This document shows positions 53,958 through 63,324 of a DNA stretch of 64,000 bases, in pieces; positions within the stretch are counted from its first letter, which is position 1, and every line of letters starts with the position of its first letter. The position numbers were made by a program, and so were the translations under genes. Origin of the DNA: Ilyomonas sp965199905 (lineage in GTDB: Bacteria > Bacteroidota > Bacteroidia > Chitinophagales > Chitinophagaceae); contig OZ241366.1 of NCBI GenBank assembly GCA_965199905.1, positions 3,038,001-3,102,000 on the forward strand, written 5' to 3'. The notes under the pieces are model-generated. The model did no database searches and had not been told where the DNA came from. It saw only the letters and a program-made list of their open reading frames with translations.

Positions 53958-54686
53958 ATGTGTAGAAAAGAAACAGGAATGGGGCAATTTTTTGCTTTAA
54001 TCACAATATTTGTTTGCATCGGTAATTATGCAGGTGCGCAAATGAATCATTCGACGGATTCCTTTGTTACCCGGGAGCCGGTCATTTTTAAAATGAAGCC
54101 TGTTACAGCAAAGTCTTTCCTTCTTCCAACACTGCTGATTACAACAGGAGCATTAGGCACTTCCGGCGAGTTTATTATTTCGAATCCTGAAATCAAGGAA
54201 GAGCGTGATGAAAGCTTTAAAACCTTTCACACAAGTCTTGATAATTATCTTCAGTTTGCGCCCATTGCCGCCGGTTATGCCATGCTCATTAATAACAAAG
54301 AACACAGCTTTTTGATATACACGGAAAAGGTTGTGCTAACGGAAGTGATGGCAACAGCTACTGTACAAGCTACAAAACGAATAACAAATATTAAGCGACC
54401 TGATGGTACGCCTTATTCTTTTCCTTCGGGACACACAGCACAAGCGTTTGCAGGAGCCACTCTCTTTTGCGATGAGTTTGCACAGCACAAGCCATGGCTG
54501 GCAGCAACCGTTTACACAAGTGCAACAACGGTTGGCGTGCTCCGGGTGTTAAACAACCGGCATTGGACAAGCGATATTGTTGCGGGTGCCGGGTTTGGCA
54601 TTTTATCAGCCAAAGCCTCAGAATGGATAGTGGATGCTTATAACAGAAACCGGCATTCCAAACATAATTACACTTATCAGTTTTAA
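53958..54686 (+). CDS. PAP2-family phosphatase, periplasmic or membrane
   Basis: 242 residues from the ATG at 53958; a GTG at 53946 and an ATG at 53979 are alternatives. The hydrophobic FFALITIFVCIGNYAGA is a signal peptide. Motifs: KX6RP Lys140-Pro148 (KRITNIKRP), PSGH at 156-159 (FPSGHTAQAF), and RX5HX3D with Arg196, His202, Asp206 (RVLNNRHWTSD). All catalytic residues are kept, including the PSGH missing from the paralogue at 45787. Likely a lipid-phosphate phosphatase. It forms an apparent operon with the PepSY gene before and the YncE gene 12 bp after. Confidence 0.92.
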   Translation: MCRKETGMGQFFALITIFVCIGNYAGAQMNHSTDSFVTREPVIFKMKPVTAKSFLLPTLLITTGALGTSGEFIISNPEIKEERDESFKTFHTSLDNYLQFAPIAAGYAMLINNKEHSFLIYTEKVVLTEVMATATVQATKRITNIKRPDGTPYSFPSGHTAQAFAGATLFCDEFAQHKPWLAATVYTSATTVGVLRVLNNRHWTSDIVAGAGFGILSAKASEWIVDAYNRNRHSKHNYTYQF

Positions 54687-54698
54687 AACATCATTATT

Positions 54699-55694
54699 AT
54701 GCATAAGTTACTTCTTGCAGTTGTCCTTACTTTTCTTGCTTCCTTTAATTTATTTGCTCAATCATGGCAGGTAACTGATACGTTCCATATTCAAAGCAGT
54801 GGCGGATGGGATTATATCCTGGCTGATTCAGCCTCAAACAGACTGTATGTTTCGCATGGCACACAAGTGAATGTGCTGGATAAAACTACCGGCGATTCGT
54901 TAGGCGTTATTCCAAATACAATGGGTGTGCATGGGGTTGCATTAGTGCATTCGTTAAATAAAGGTTTCACCAGCAATGGAAGACTGAATAATGTAACTGT
55001 ATTCAACCTGAATACACTGCAAATAACGGACAGCATAGCTACCGGCGAAAATCCGGATGCTATCTTCTATGATGATTTTTCTAAAAAAATTATTACCTGT
55101 AATGGCAGAAGCAAGGATATAAGTGTGATTGATCCATCAACTAATAAAGTGATTGCTACAATTGATGTAAAAGGGAAACCGGAAACGGCAGTAAGCGATG
55201 GCTTAGGAAATGTATTTATCAATAATGAAGACAAAAGCGAAATAGAAGTGGTAAATATGAAGAGCATGAAGCTCATTCATAGCTGGTCTGTAGCGCCGGG
55301 CGAAGCGCCATCAGGCTTGTCTATAGACAGGAAAACAAAACGGCTGTTTGCCGGTTGTGATAATAAATTACTGATGGTGATTGATGCCATAAATGGCAAA
55401 GTGGTAACAAAAGTTGCGATTGGTGATGGCTGCGATGGAACCGCTTTCGATGCGGGTACACAAACAATATATTCTTCCAACGGCGAAGGCACATTAACCG
55501 TAATTAAAGAGGTATCAAAAGATAAATTTGAAGTGGTGAAAAATGTACCTACCAAACGGGGAGCAAGGACATTATCGGTTGATGCTTCGTCGCACTTTAT
55601 TTATCTTCCCACAGCCGATTTTGGCGCGCCTGCGGCAGGTGAAAGAAGACCGCCGATGGTTCCCGGAACATTTCAGGTTTTGGTAGTGAAATAG
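54699..55694 (+). CDS. YncE-type secreted beta-propeller
   Basis: 331 residues. Signal peptide MHKLLLAVVLTFLASFNLFA. Seven-bladed YVTN/YncE pattern: NRLYVSHGTQVNVLDKTTGD, KDISVIDPSTNKVIATIDVK, TKRLFAGCDNKLLMVIDAIN and HFIYLPTADFG. The family has no firm activity; some members bind DNA or metals, others are scaffold lectin-like. It is the third gene of the PepSY-PAP2-YncE unit. Confidence 0.92.
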   Translation: MHKLLLAVVLTFLASFNLFAQSWQVTDTFHIQSSGGWDYILADSASNRLYVSHGTQVNVLDKTTGDSLGVIPNTMGVHGVALVHSLNKGFTSNGRLNNVTVFNLNTLQITDSIATGENPDAIFYDDFSKKIITCNGRSKDISVIDPSTNKVIATIDVKGKPETAVSDGLGNVFINNEDKSEIEVVNMKSMKLIHSWSVAPGEAPSGLSIDRKTKRLFAGCDNKLLMVIDAINGKVVTKVAIGDGCDGTAFDAGTQTIYSSNGEGTLTVIKEVSKDKFEVVKNVPTKRGARTLSVDASSHFIYLPTADFGAPAAGERRPPMVPGTFQVLVVK

Positions 55695-55790
55695 ATAAAA
55701 AAATATTTGCAGCCTTCGCTGTTTTCAATTAAACATTTCCACCCACACGCAAATTACTGTACACTCTGGCTGATATTGTTTGTCAAAATG

Positions 55791-55966
55791 TGTACTGTTT
55801 ACAGCGTTGCAAAGTTCGCAAACTTGCAACGCTTATTCATTTAGCTATTTGTGTTACTTGAAAAAAAACCTAAAAAGGAAGCCCTGACAACCAAAGCCTG
55901 CCAGACCTAACTACATAGTGAAGATAGCAGCCTGAAAGAAGCCGAAACACATGAACGCAAGAACCA
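55791..55966 (+). repeat. Direct repeat D, copy 1
   Basis: About 175 bp. It matches 58849-59027 in the same orientation: start TGTACTGTTT, then CAGCGTTGCAAAGTTCGCAA, then AGGAAGCCCTGACAACCAAA through GAACCA. The right-hand 80 bases differ at only six positions between copies; the left part is more diverged. The two copies bracket the permease gene at 56314. No coding bias was seen in any frame. A 60-codon frame at 56070-56252 follows, whose last part (ASPKLLLAKAFSNGISVEGI) looks protein-like but matches no family; I treat it as debris. Confidence 0.7.
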
Positions 55967-56313
55967 AACAACACCATGTGAGTAGCCAGGCAACGCGAAA
56001 AGGTATAAAACTGAATATTGAAGTTGACACAGCCGGAGAGAAACCTTTGAACCCATCTGTGACACTGCAATGTTTCCGCCTCGGGCATTGCAGGGAAAAC
56101 ACCAACATTTGCCAGAAACAATAGAGAAATGCGTACAAAAGATGTCCGATAACGGACAACTACATTTCTTTGCTTCACCGAAATTGTTGCTGGCAAAAGC
56201 TTTCAGCAATGGCATCTCTGTTGAAGGAATAGAAAGACTCCTGACAGATTGAATAATAAATTTTGTTAGTGATTTAAATTAGTCTGGGTTAATCATTCTT
56301 TCAATAATATCGT

Positions 56314-58653
56314 ATGTTCAAGAACAATGTAAGAATCGCGCTGAGAAATATTCTTAAAAACAAGCTTTCGTCGCTCATAAATATTGGTGGCTTATCTGTC
56401 GGACTGGCTACCGGCATCCTCGTCTTATTGGTGATTACAAACGAGTTGAGCTATGATAAGTTCAACACCAACCTCAATGATATTTACCTGCTGATGAAGA
56501 ACCAGAATATGGAAGGCAATATCCTTACCGGTAGGGTGACGCCGGGACCGCTTGCCGCCAGTGTAAAAAATGAAATTGCCGGTATAATATATACCGCCCG
56601 TACCAGCCAGAGTAACGAACTAATAAGGAATGGTGACAAGAGTATTTATACAAACGTGATGTACTCGGATGCAGACTTTTTCAGCATGATGAGTTTTCCG
56701 GCTGTAAAAGGCAACGTGGTGCAAGCTATTTCGCAGCCAAACACAGCAGTGATAACCGAAAGCACTGCAAAAAAATTATTTGGTAACGCAGAGGCTGTTG
56801 GTAAAATGCTGGTGTTGTCGAATACCGACCCGCTGAAGGTAGCTGCTGTTATCAAGGATATTCCGCAGAATAGTACCAACCAGTTTGATATTGCAGTTTC
56901 GTTCTCTCTTTTTGAAAGCAAAAATAGCTGGCTTACAAAATGGGATGATAACAGGATTCAAACCTGGATACAGTTAAAACCGCACGTAAACATTACCAGC
57001 ATAAACCCGGCATTGAAGAAATTATTTCTTGCCAGGCAGGATGAAAAAAACATCGAGTTATTCGCTTACCCATTTTCACAGCTTCGTTTGTACAGCCAGT
57101 TTAAAAATGGCAAACCCGATGGTGGACTTATTGATATTATCACACTCATGAGCGTAATAGCCGGGTTCATTTTACTGATAGCCTGCATCAACTTCATGAA
57201 CCTTGCTACGGCCCGCTCTGAGCGCCGCGCCCGCGAAGTAGGCGTTCGCAAAGTGCTGGGTGCATCACGCGATCGTATCATCATCCAGTTTCTTGGCGAA
57301 GCCATGCTGCTTTCTTTTACTGCACTCCTGTTGGGGCTTCTTGTTGCCAACCTGGCATTGCCATTTTTTATGCGCATTACCGGAGATTTTTTTACACCCG
57401 ATTATGCAAGCTGGCAACTGTGGACATTACTGGTTGGTCTTGGTGTTTTTACCGGGCTGATTGCAGGCAGTTATCCAGCTTTTTATCTCAGTCACTTTAA
57501 GCCTGTAAAAGTGCTTAAGAAGCTCGTGAGCCGCGAGAAAGGTGGCTTGTTGCGGAAAAGCTTAGTTACTTTTCAATTTGTGATTTCTATTTTCCTGATT
57601 ATCGCTGTGATTGTGATTTCTAAACAAATTAATTACCTGGAACAAAGACCGATCGGCTACCAGCCGGAGAATCTGATTGATATACCCGCCACAGGCAATT
57701 TAGCCAGCCAGTTCAATGTTGTAAAAAATGAGCTGCTACAAGTTGAGGGCATAAAAGCAGTATCAGCCGGCGCAGATAATATGGTTCGCTTTGGCGGCTC
57801 TTTTAACGGGCTCGAATATCCTGGTAAAACTGCCAGCCAGGATTTCTATATCACCTCTACAAATGTTCAATATAACTGGATAAAAACAACCGGGTTAACA
57901 TTAACCGAAGGGCGTGATTTTGACCCTGCTTATGGCAGCGATTCCACCGCCTGTTTAATCAATGAAACCGCCGCTAAAAAAATGAATTTGAAAGAGCCAA
58001 TCGCAGGAACAAAATTAGGTGGCAATACGGTTATCGGTGTTGTGAAAGATTTTGTATTCAACCACCCGTTTGCATCTCCGGAGCCAATGATCGTTTACCT
58101 TAATAAAGATAATGTTAGCCATTATTTTATCCGGATTGCTAATAACGAAAGATGGCAGGATTGCGTTTCACAGATAGAAAAAGTGATCAGAAAAAGTAAT
58201 CCTAATTTCCCTTTTGAGTTCCGGTTTACCAAAGAGGAATATCAAAACAATTTTAAAGAATTCCATTCGCTGGCGCAAATGGCAAACCTGTTTGGTGGAA
58301 TGGCAATTTTTATTTCCTGTCTGGGCTTGTTCGGCTTGTCGGCATTTCTTGCTGAGCGTCGCAGTAAGGAAATTAGTATTCGAAAAATATTGGGTGCTGG
58401 TATAGCCGGTATCTGGTTTTCACTATCAAAAGATTTTTTAAAGCCGGTTTTTATTGCTTTTCTAATTGCTGCACCACTGTCTTATCTAATCATGCAAAAA
58501 GCACTTGAGTTTGTCGATTATCGCATTCAACTATCGTGGTGGATGTTTGCCATTACGGCAATCGCAGCCATTTTTATAGCCATCATCACGGTTAGTTATA
58601 ACGGTATCAGAGCAGCTATAGAAAACCCGGTGAAACGTTTAAGAAGCGAGTGA
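56314..58653 (+). CDS. MacB/FtsX-like ABC transporter permease
   Basis: 779 residues, the same double-length architecture as the two permeases at 37-42 kb: helix 1 (LSSLINIGGLSVGLATGILV), MacB_PCD domain, FtsX helices (LIACINFMNLATARSERRAR EVGVRKVLGAS), second periplasmic domain, final helices (SKEISIRKILGAGIAGIWFS ... NPVKRLRSE). No ATPase is adjacent. It is isolated from the other cluster by 14 kb and bracketed by direct repeats D1 and D2. Confidence 0.92.
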   Translation: MFKNNVRIALRNILKNKLSSLINIGGLSVGLATGILVLLVITNELSYDKFNTNLNDIYLLMKNQNMEGNILTGRVTPGPLAASVKNEIAGIIYTARTSQSNELIRNGDKSIYTNVMYSDADFFSMMSFPAVKGNVVQAISQPNTAVITESTAKKLFGNAEAVGKMLVLSNTDPLKVAAVIKDIPQNSTNQFDIAVSFSLFESKNSWLTKWDDNRIQTWIQLKPHVNITSINPALKKLFLARQDEKNIELFAYPFSQLRLYSQFKNGKPDGGLIDIITLMSVIAGFILLIACINFMNLATARSERRAREVGVRKVLGASRDRIIIQFLGEAMLLSFTALLLGLLVANLALPFFMRITGDFFTPDYASWQLWTLLVGLGVFTGLIAGSYPAFYLSHFKPVKVLKKLVSREKGGLLRKSLVTFQFVISIFLIIAVIVISKQINYLEQRPIGYQPENLIDIPATGNLASQFNVVKNELLQVEGIKAVSAGADNMVRFGGSFNGLEYPGKTASQDFYITSTNVQYNWIKTTGLTLTEGRDFDPAYGSDSTACLINETAAKKMNLKEPIAGTKLGGNTVIGVVKDFVFNHPFASPEPMIVYLNKDNVSHYFIRIANNERWQDCVSQIEKVIRKSNPNFPFEFRFTKEEYQNNFKEFHSLAQMANLFGGMAIFISCLGLFGLSAFLAERRSKEISIRKILGAGIAGIWFSLSKDFLKPVFIAFLIAAPLSYLIMQKALEFVDYRIQLSWWMFAITAIAAIFIAIITVSYNGIRAAIENPVKRLRSE

Positions 58654-58741
58654 TATTTTCTTTACCGGTTGGTATCCTCATTGACTGAATTGATGCAGTC
58701 TCAGATACTTCAATTTCTCTGCCAGTGGCGTTATTGTGAAG

Positions 58742-58790
58742 AACATCAACAACAGCGCGAAAATGATGTTTGCGCAGTGTTGTTGATGTT
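58742..58790 (+). repeat. 13-bp perfect inverted repeat
   Basis: AACATCAACAACA (58742-58754) and TGTTGTTGATGTT (58778-58790) separated by 23 bases that also contain GCGC/GCGC. It could be a terminator for the permease gene, 88 bp after its stop, although no T-run follows. Confidence 0.6.
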
Positions 58791-58848
58791 GTCAAAAGCA
58801 TTTGGCTACGCAGGGCTTTGTGAATTGGCTTGCAGGGAAATGCTTTTG

Positions 58849-59027
58849 TGTACTGTTTTGTTTACAGCATTGCAAAATTTACAAACTTGCGAAACATGTT
58901 TGTCATTGCTCTTAATCAGAAAAAAGCCTCCTAAAAAGGGAGCCCCGACAACCAAAGCCTGTCAGACCTAACTACATAGGGAAGACAGCAGCCAGAAGGA
59001 AGCCGAAACACATGAATGCAAGAACCA
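58849..59027 (+). repeat. Direct repeat D, copy 2
   Basis: The second copy of the element at 55791-55966, in the same orientation, 3.06 kb downstream. Shared landmarks: TGTACTGTTT, TTACAAACTTGC, GGAGCCCCGACAACCAAAGC and AGCCGAAACACATGAATGCA. Confidence 0.7.
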
Positions 59028-59873
59028 TCTACACATTACCCGTAGTAAGTAGCGCCGGAAGCCATAAACGAGAACAGGGAACGATAACAAAGACGGGAAA
59101 TAGCTAACATGCCATATCACATAACGGAAGATTTAAAAATAAAAACAATGATGTGGAGCAAATGGTAAGGGCACAACACGAAGCAAAAGGAAACGGAATA
59201 AATGAGTGCTTTTGTGCGGTTGGGTCTGTTTTAATGCCATAGTGTTTTGCGGTCTCACACTATGAAGGAACTTACGTGTCCCTTAACTTTGTGTAACCTC
59301 ATTCGTTTTTTCTTTAGCATTAGTTATACCTGAGTTTTTTGAAGCCTGATAGGAATATGGTTTCTATAATGGATTATTATAAGAAAGGTATTATATTTTA
59401 TATTTGGCTGTTGTATTTTCAATTAAAATTTTTGAAAGCTTGACCCGCTAAGCGAAGGCGTCATTAAGAATAACTTCACAACAAATGATTTTTGCTACCG
59501 GTTTTGCAGTTTTTTCTTTTCCTGTTCGGTTCAGCCTGTAAGAAGTTTTACTTCAGTGCTATCGAGTTTAGCGTAAGTAGGGATTAAGGTACAGGAAAAT
59601 AAATCAGAAAAATTAATAGCGCTTTTCCATCGTTGATATGATTGTTAAGCCAAAGACCCACCGGATTCGCGTTTGCATACCACGGATATACGGTATGATT
59701 AGAATGACAATCATAACATGAACGCTGCAATACATGCAATACTTTATCTGGAAAGGTTATATAATAACAGATACATGTAGCTACAATTTACAAGCAGCAA
59801 GTGCATTGTTTTTTACCCACACAAACTGTTACACCTTCGGTACTTAGTCCGGCTTTATTCTTGTGAGAGTAAC
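59028..59873. other. Gene-poor spacer, 0.85 kb
   Basis: No open frame with coding character, known RNA or clear repeat was found. Base composition is AT-rich and stop-dense on both strands. Any promoter of the metal locus at 59874 would be near its right end. Confidence 0.5.
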
Positions 59874-60275
59874 GTGATTTTGAGGAAAGTTTTATCCATA
59901 TTTTTATTGTTATTGTATCTGTTTACTACAACAGAAATGCTACAGTTTGCTAAATTGCCGCTGCTATTTGAGCATTATCAGGCACACAAAAAAGCGGATA
60001 AAAATCTTACTGTAATTGGCTTTCTGTATGAACATTATGCAACCAGCAGTATTAGCGACCCGGATTATTTGGCAGATATGCAGTTACCCTTCAAAACGCA
60101 TAATGAATGTATAGCTGTGAATCTGGCCTCTGCAATATTTATACAGCCGCAGCAACATAATTGGTTAGCTTACAATATGTTTGAAACCATCGAAATAAAT
60201 TACCCTCTTTATAAAAAAACATATCTGTCGTTATTATATCCCGCCAACATCTGGCAACCTCCTAAATTGTCGTAA
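59874..60275 (+). CDS. Small exported protein ending in a WQPPK tail
   Basis: 133 residues; the start is GTG at 59874 (a TTG two codons later is possible). Signal peptide (VLSIFLLLLYLFTTTEML). Then KLPLLFEHYQAHKKADKNLT and a tail IWQPPKLS. The FEHYxxHK motif and the Pro-Pro ending recall a Bacteroidota family found next to HYC_CC_PP genes and metal transporters; the assignment is tentative and I give no function. It precedes the VIT-like gene by 171 bp with a strong hairpin between. Confidence 0.65.
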   Translation: MILRKVLSIFLLLLYLFTTTEMLQFAKLPLLFEHYQAHKKADKNLTVIGFLYEHYATSSISDPDYLADMQLPFKTHNECIAVNLASAIFIQPQQHNWLAYNMFETIEINYPLYKKTYLSLLYPANIWQPPKLS

Positions 60276-60293
60276 TTTTTACCTTCTTACCGC

Positions 60294-60328
60294 TGTGTGT
60301 AAACGGAATTTCTTTCCGTTTACACACA
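60294..60328 (+). terminator. 15-bp perfect hairpin between the small exported protein and the VIT-like gene
   Basis: TGTGTGTAAACGGAA (60294-60308), a 5-nt loop, TTCCGTTTACACACA (60314-60328). There is no T-run, so it may be an attenuator or mRNA-processing site rather than a plain terminator. Confidence 0.55.
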
Positions 60329-60446
60329 CTTGCACCAACCGATCTGTAAAACGTAGGGTAACAATTATGTATTGGATGCTTTAGAACGATTCTATAGTAC
60401 AATATGCCTATGGCTATCATCTGTTGTATCTCTGTCAATTACCAAA

Positions 60447-60947
60447 ATGAATACTTTACAAAAAGATGTTCAGCAAATCTTTGTCATTCAGAAAGTGCAG
60501 CCAGCCCTGTTAGGCTTGATGGATGGATCGGTATCTACCTTAGCACCCATTTTTGCTACCGCCGGGCTTACGCATAATGCGTTGCAGGCTTTTTATGTGG
60601 GTCTTGCCGCCTCGTTAGGAGCTGGTATCAGCATGGGGCTTGCCGAAGCTCTGTCAGATGATGGCTCGGTTACGGGAAGAGGTCACCCGGTAACGAGAGG
60701 TGCTATTACAGCAATAGCCACCGCTATTGGCGGCATGCTTCATAGTTTTCCTTTCCTGATTGATAACATACACACCGCACTGCACATAGCTTATGTCGTG
60801 GTGGTCTTCGAATTGCTGGGCATTGCGTTTATCCGGTATCGTTTCATGAAAACACCACTGGTGAAAACAGTATTGCAGGTCATTGTAGGCGGCGCCATTG
60901 TTTTTGCAATTGGCGTATGGCTGGGAAAATTAAATATAAACCCGTAA
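60447..60947 (+). CDS. VIT1/CCC1-type iron/manganese transporter-like protein
   Basis: 166 residues from the ATG at 60447 (MNTLQKDVQQIFVIQKVQPA); a TTG at 60372 would add an unlikely N-terminus. About five helices. GLMDGSVSTLAPIFATAG (23-40) matches the first helix of VIT1/CCC1 proteins, whose Asp is needed for transport, and GLAEALSDDGSVTGRGHPVT is the expected cytosolic turn with acidic metal-binding residues. The family moves Fe(II) or Mn(II) across membranes, usually out of the cytosol. It is followed 77 bp later by a double Tp34 protein. Confidence 0.85.
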   Translation: MNTLQKDVQQIFVIQKVQPALLGLMDGSVSTLAPIFATAGLTHNALQAFYVGLAASLGAGISMGLAEALSDDGSVTGRGHPVTRGAITAIATAIGGMLHSFPFLIDNIHTALHIAYVVVVFELLGIAFIRYRFMKTPLVKTVLQVIVGGAIVFAIGVWLGKLNINP

Positions 60948-61024
60948 TGCTTTTTGCCGGAAACAACAGCATAAGAAGCCGTTATTTAAAGAATCAATTT
61001 ATAAGCTAAACACAATTGTTAAAT

Positions 61025-62212
61025 ATGAAAACACAATTCTCACAAGGGTTATTCCTCTTCTTGTTCACGGTCTTATCCCCGCATATTTTGTATGCGCAAA
61101 TGAATGACATGCCAATGATGGCAATGACCACCAAACCGGAACGACCATTAACTGTAAAAAGCAATGAATCTACAAAAGAGCAACTGGCTTTTGCGCGTGC
61201 CGAAGGCGATTCGGTAGATAACTGCACAACCTGGATAAAGCAGCAAAGCGGCAGTACGGGCGGGCAGATGCGCGCCGGCGAATACAAACTTACCTATGCC
61301 TTAGCCGCGCCCGAAGGATGGTACACTTTCAACAACGCGGCTTTAAACTGGACGCAACCCGCCGCTGCTGCAAATGCTCATTTCTGGCTGTTTGTTCAGG
61401 ATGGCGCCGATGGCAGAATTGTTCCGCCTTTAAACATCAGCGTTGCCATCCGCAACCAGGATGGCAGTTTGGTGGAAGAGATGAGGCTGCCATTTGCATG
61501 GATGCCCTTGGTTAACGGGTATGGCAATAATGTAACCTTGCCGGGTACCGGTTCGTATTCCTTTGTTGTTACCATTGCCGTTCCCCCTTACCGCCGTCAC
61601 GATCCTTACAATGGTGACAGGTTTACCGAACCCACCACAGCCGTTATTCCCGTCACTGTTTCCAATATGGGCAATATGCCTGTGCTAAGCAAGCAAATGG
61701 AAACACAGCAAGCGCTGGCTGCCAAAGCCGGTAAGGCTTATGCCAATACACTGCAAGCCATGTATAAGCAGGCAAACGACGGGCGCGACACTACCAGCGG
61801 TGATTATTTTATGGCGTATGCAATAGAATATTCAGAAGGGTACTGGTATGAGAAAAATGGTAAGCTCATTTACAAAACCGACAACGAAATGAGCTCGGAA
61901 ACCAACGGGCATGTGGAGGTATCCGTGCGTGATAATAAAACAGGAAGGTTTATGCATGACCTGAACGTAACAGCATCGTTATATGATCAGCAAGGCAAAA
62001 AGATAGGTACTAAGATGGAGATGTTTATGTGGCATCCCTGGCTGTACCACTACGGCGAAAACTGGCGCGTTGCCAAAGGCGATAAATATAACCTGTATGT
62101 GCACATAGACCCGCCGGCTTACCGCCGTTACGGGCAAACTATGGGCAACCAGTTTAGCCAGCCATTAGAAATGACATTTAATAACATAACCATTAAAACC
62201 GGGCAGAAATAA
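61025..62212 (+). CDS. Tandem Tp34/FetP-type (Fe2+ transport protein) domains in one exported chain
   Basis: 395 residues from the ATG at 61025. Signal peptide (GLFLFLFTVLSPHILYAQ), then a Met-rich start (MNDMPMMAMT). Two copies of the Tp34/P19 domain (PF10634 type) follow: about 118-212 with WMPLVNGYGNNV (159-170) and PPYRRHD (187-193), and about 295-390 with WHPWLYHYGENW (336-347) and PPAYRRYG (363-370). Stand-alone family members are homodimeric periplasmic Fe/Cu-binding proteins, so this is probably a covalent pseudo-dimer. The domains differ, so the metal sites need not be equal. Its stop is 1 bp before the next start: one operon. Confidence 0.85.
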   Translation: MKTQFSQGLFLFLFTVLSPHILYAQMNDMPMMAMTTKPERPLTVKSNESTKEQLAFARAEGDSVDNCTTWIKQQSGSTGGQMRAGEYKLTYALAAPEGWYTFNNAALNWTQPAAAANAHFWLFVQDGADGRIVPPLNISVAIRNQDGSLVEEMRLPFAWMPLVNGYGNNVTLPGTGSYSFVVTIAVPPYRRHDPYNGDRFTEPTTAVIPVTVSNMGNMPVLSKQMETQQALAAKAGKAYANTLQAMYKQANDGRDTTSGDYFMAYAIEYSEGYWYEKNGKLIYKTDNEMSSETNGHVEVSVRDNKTGRFMHDLNVTASLYDQQGKKIGTKMEMFMWHPWLYHYGENWRVAKGDKYNLYVHIDPPAYRRYGQTMGNQFSQPLEMTFNNITIKTGQK

Positions 62213-62213
62213 T

Positions 62214-63014
62214 ATGAACCAGAATAAAAAAATATGGCTGTTCCTGCTGCTGGCTTTTAGTGCTTCTGCAAGCCTGCTTGCACAGGATGAATACTATCGC
62301 GTGTACCAGTTTGAAACACCTTACAAAGGTCATCTTGAAGTTACCAACTGGACGTCATTTGTGGGCAGGAGCAGCGGAGATTATGAGCATTACGACAAAA
62401 CATATTCTCGCAAAAACCTGATAGCCTCATCTATGGAGCTTGAGTATGGTGTTACCGATCACTTCGTGTTGGCAGGTTATGCAGATTTCGACGATCCGCA
62501 AAATGGTCATTTTAATTTTGCCCGCAGCCGCATAGAAGCTCGCTACCGCTTTGGCGAGCGGTTTGACAATTTTGTAAATACAATGGTGTATGTTGAATAC
62601 TACCTGCCAAACCAGTCTTATTCCAACTCGCAGGAACTGGAAGCGCGTTTGATATTAGATAAGGATTTAGGAGACTTCCGCATTGTGGCAAATCCAATGA
62701 TCAGCAAGTATGTGAATGGAGACGAAGATCAAAGCTGGCAGCCTTTTCTTAGTTCCGGTATATATTATCGTCGTGGGAAAGTGATTCAGCCGGGCGTAGA
62801 GTACTACGAGAATTTTCACGATCATGCAGCTACACTTTTTCCTACACTTGATATTAATATTGGTGGCAGCATTATCTGGAACGTAGGGGCAGGTTTTGGG
62901 TTGAACAAACCGGCAGATGACCTGATATTGAAGAGTATTCTGCAAGTGGATCTACAGGCAATCCGCCCGGCCAAACTGATGCGACACCGGTTTAAGCCGG
63001 AAGAAATACTGTAA
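62214..63014 (+). CDS. Outer-membrane beta-barrel protein of the metal locus
   Basis: 266 residues. Signal peptide MNQNKKIWLFLLLAFSASAS LLAQ. The rest alternates polar/aromatic strands (VLAGYADFDDPQNGHFNFAR, FVNTMVYVEYYLPNQ, INIGGSIIWNVGAGFGLN) and ends without an aromatic C-terminal residue. I recognise no named family; a small barrel of 10-12 strands is likely. Tight coupling to the double Tp34 protein suggests a joint role in metal passage or binding at the outer membrane (inference). Confidence 0.8.
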   Translation: MNQNKKIWLFLLLAFSASASLLAQDEYYRVYQFETPYKGHLEVTNWTSFVGRSSGDYEHYDKTYSRKNLIASSMELEYGVTDHFVLAGYADFDDPQNGHFNFARSRIEARYRFGERFDNFVNTMVYVEYYLPNQSYSNSQELEARLILDKDLGDFRIVANPMISKYVNGDEDQSWQPFLSSGIYYRRGKVIQPGVEYYENFHDHAATLFPTLDINIGGSIIWNVGAGFGLNKPADDLILKSILQVDLQAIRPAKLMRHRFKPEEIL

Positions 63015-63049
63015 ATTCTCTGGCAATAAGCCATAGGGCACATCAATAA

Positions 63050-63095
63050 CTATAAACAAAGGGCATACTTTAAAGTGTGCCCTTTGTTTATAGTC
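63050..63095 (+). terminator. Terminator after the metal locus
   Basis: ACTATAAACAAAGGGCA then TTGCCCTTTGTTTATAGT-type arms (left arm from 63050, right arm ending 63095) with one mismatch. A strong stem 35 bases after the last stop. Confidence 0.8.
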
Positions 63096-63324
63096 AAAAG
63101 GAACGTTAAGCAGAACTAGCTCTACCCGACAACTGCTGTCTGTCTATGAAGAAAATGATAAGGGATTTGACTTACAAATGGACCTTGTAATTTCTCTATT
63201 TACTTTTATAAACAACCTTCCATATATAGCACAGATTACTTCGTGCTTAGCAATGATGTGTAGCTTACTTCAAATCATACAGTCTTTACTCTGTGCAGCT
63301 TTTATCTCTTATGTCTTTATGGTA

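Noticed and set aside
55866..55966. Minus-strand reading VLAFMCFGF... shared by both D repeats as a conserved small protein
   Set aside because: The differences between the copies change amino acids as often as not, and both frames hit a stop after about 17 codons, so the conservation fits a DNA or RNA repeat better than a protein.
58669..58971. 100-codon plus-strand frame covering the 13-bp inverted repeat and part of repeat D2
   Set aside because: It is formed by structured non-coding sequence; the repeat at copy 1 is not open in the same frame.
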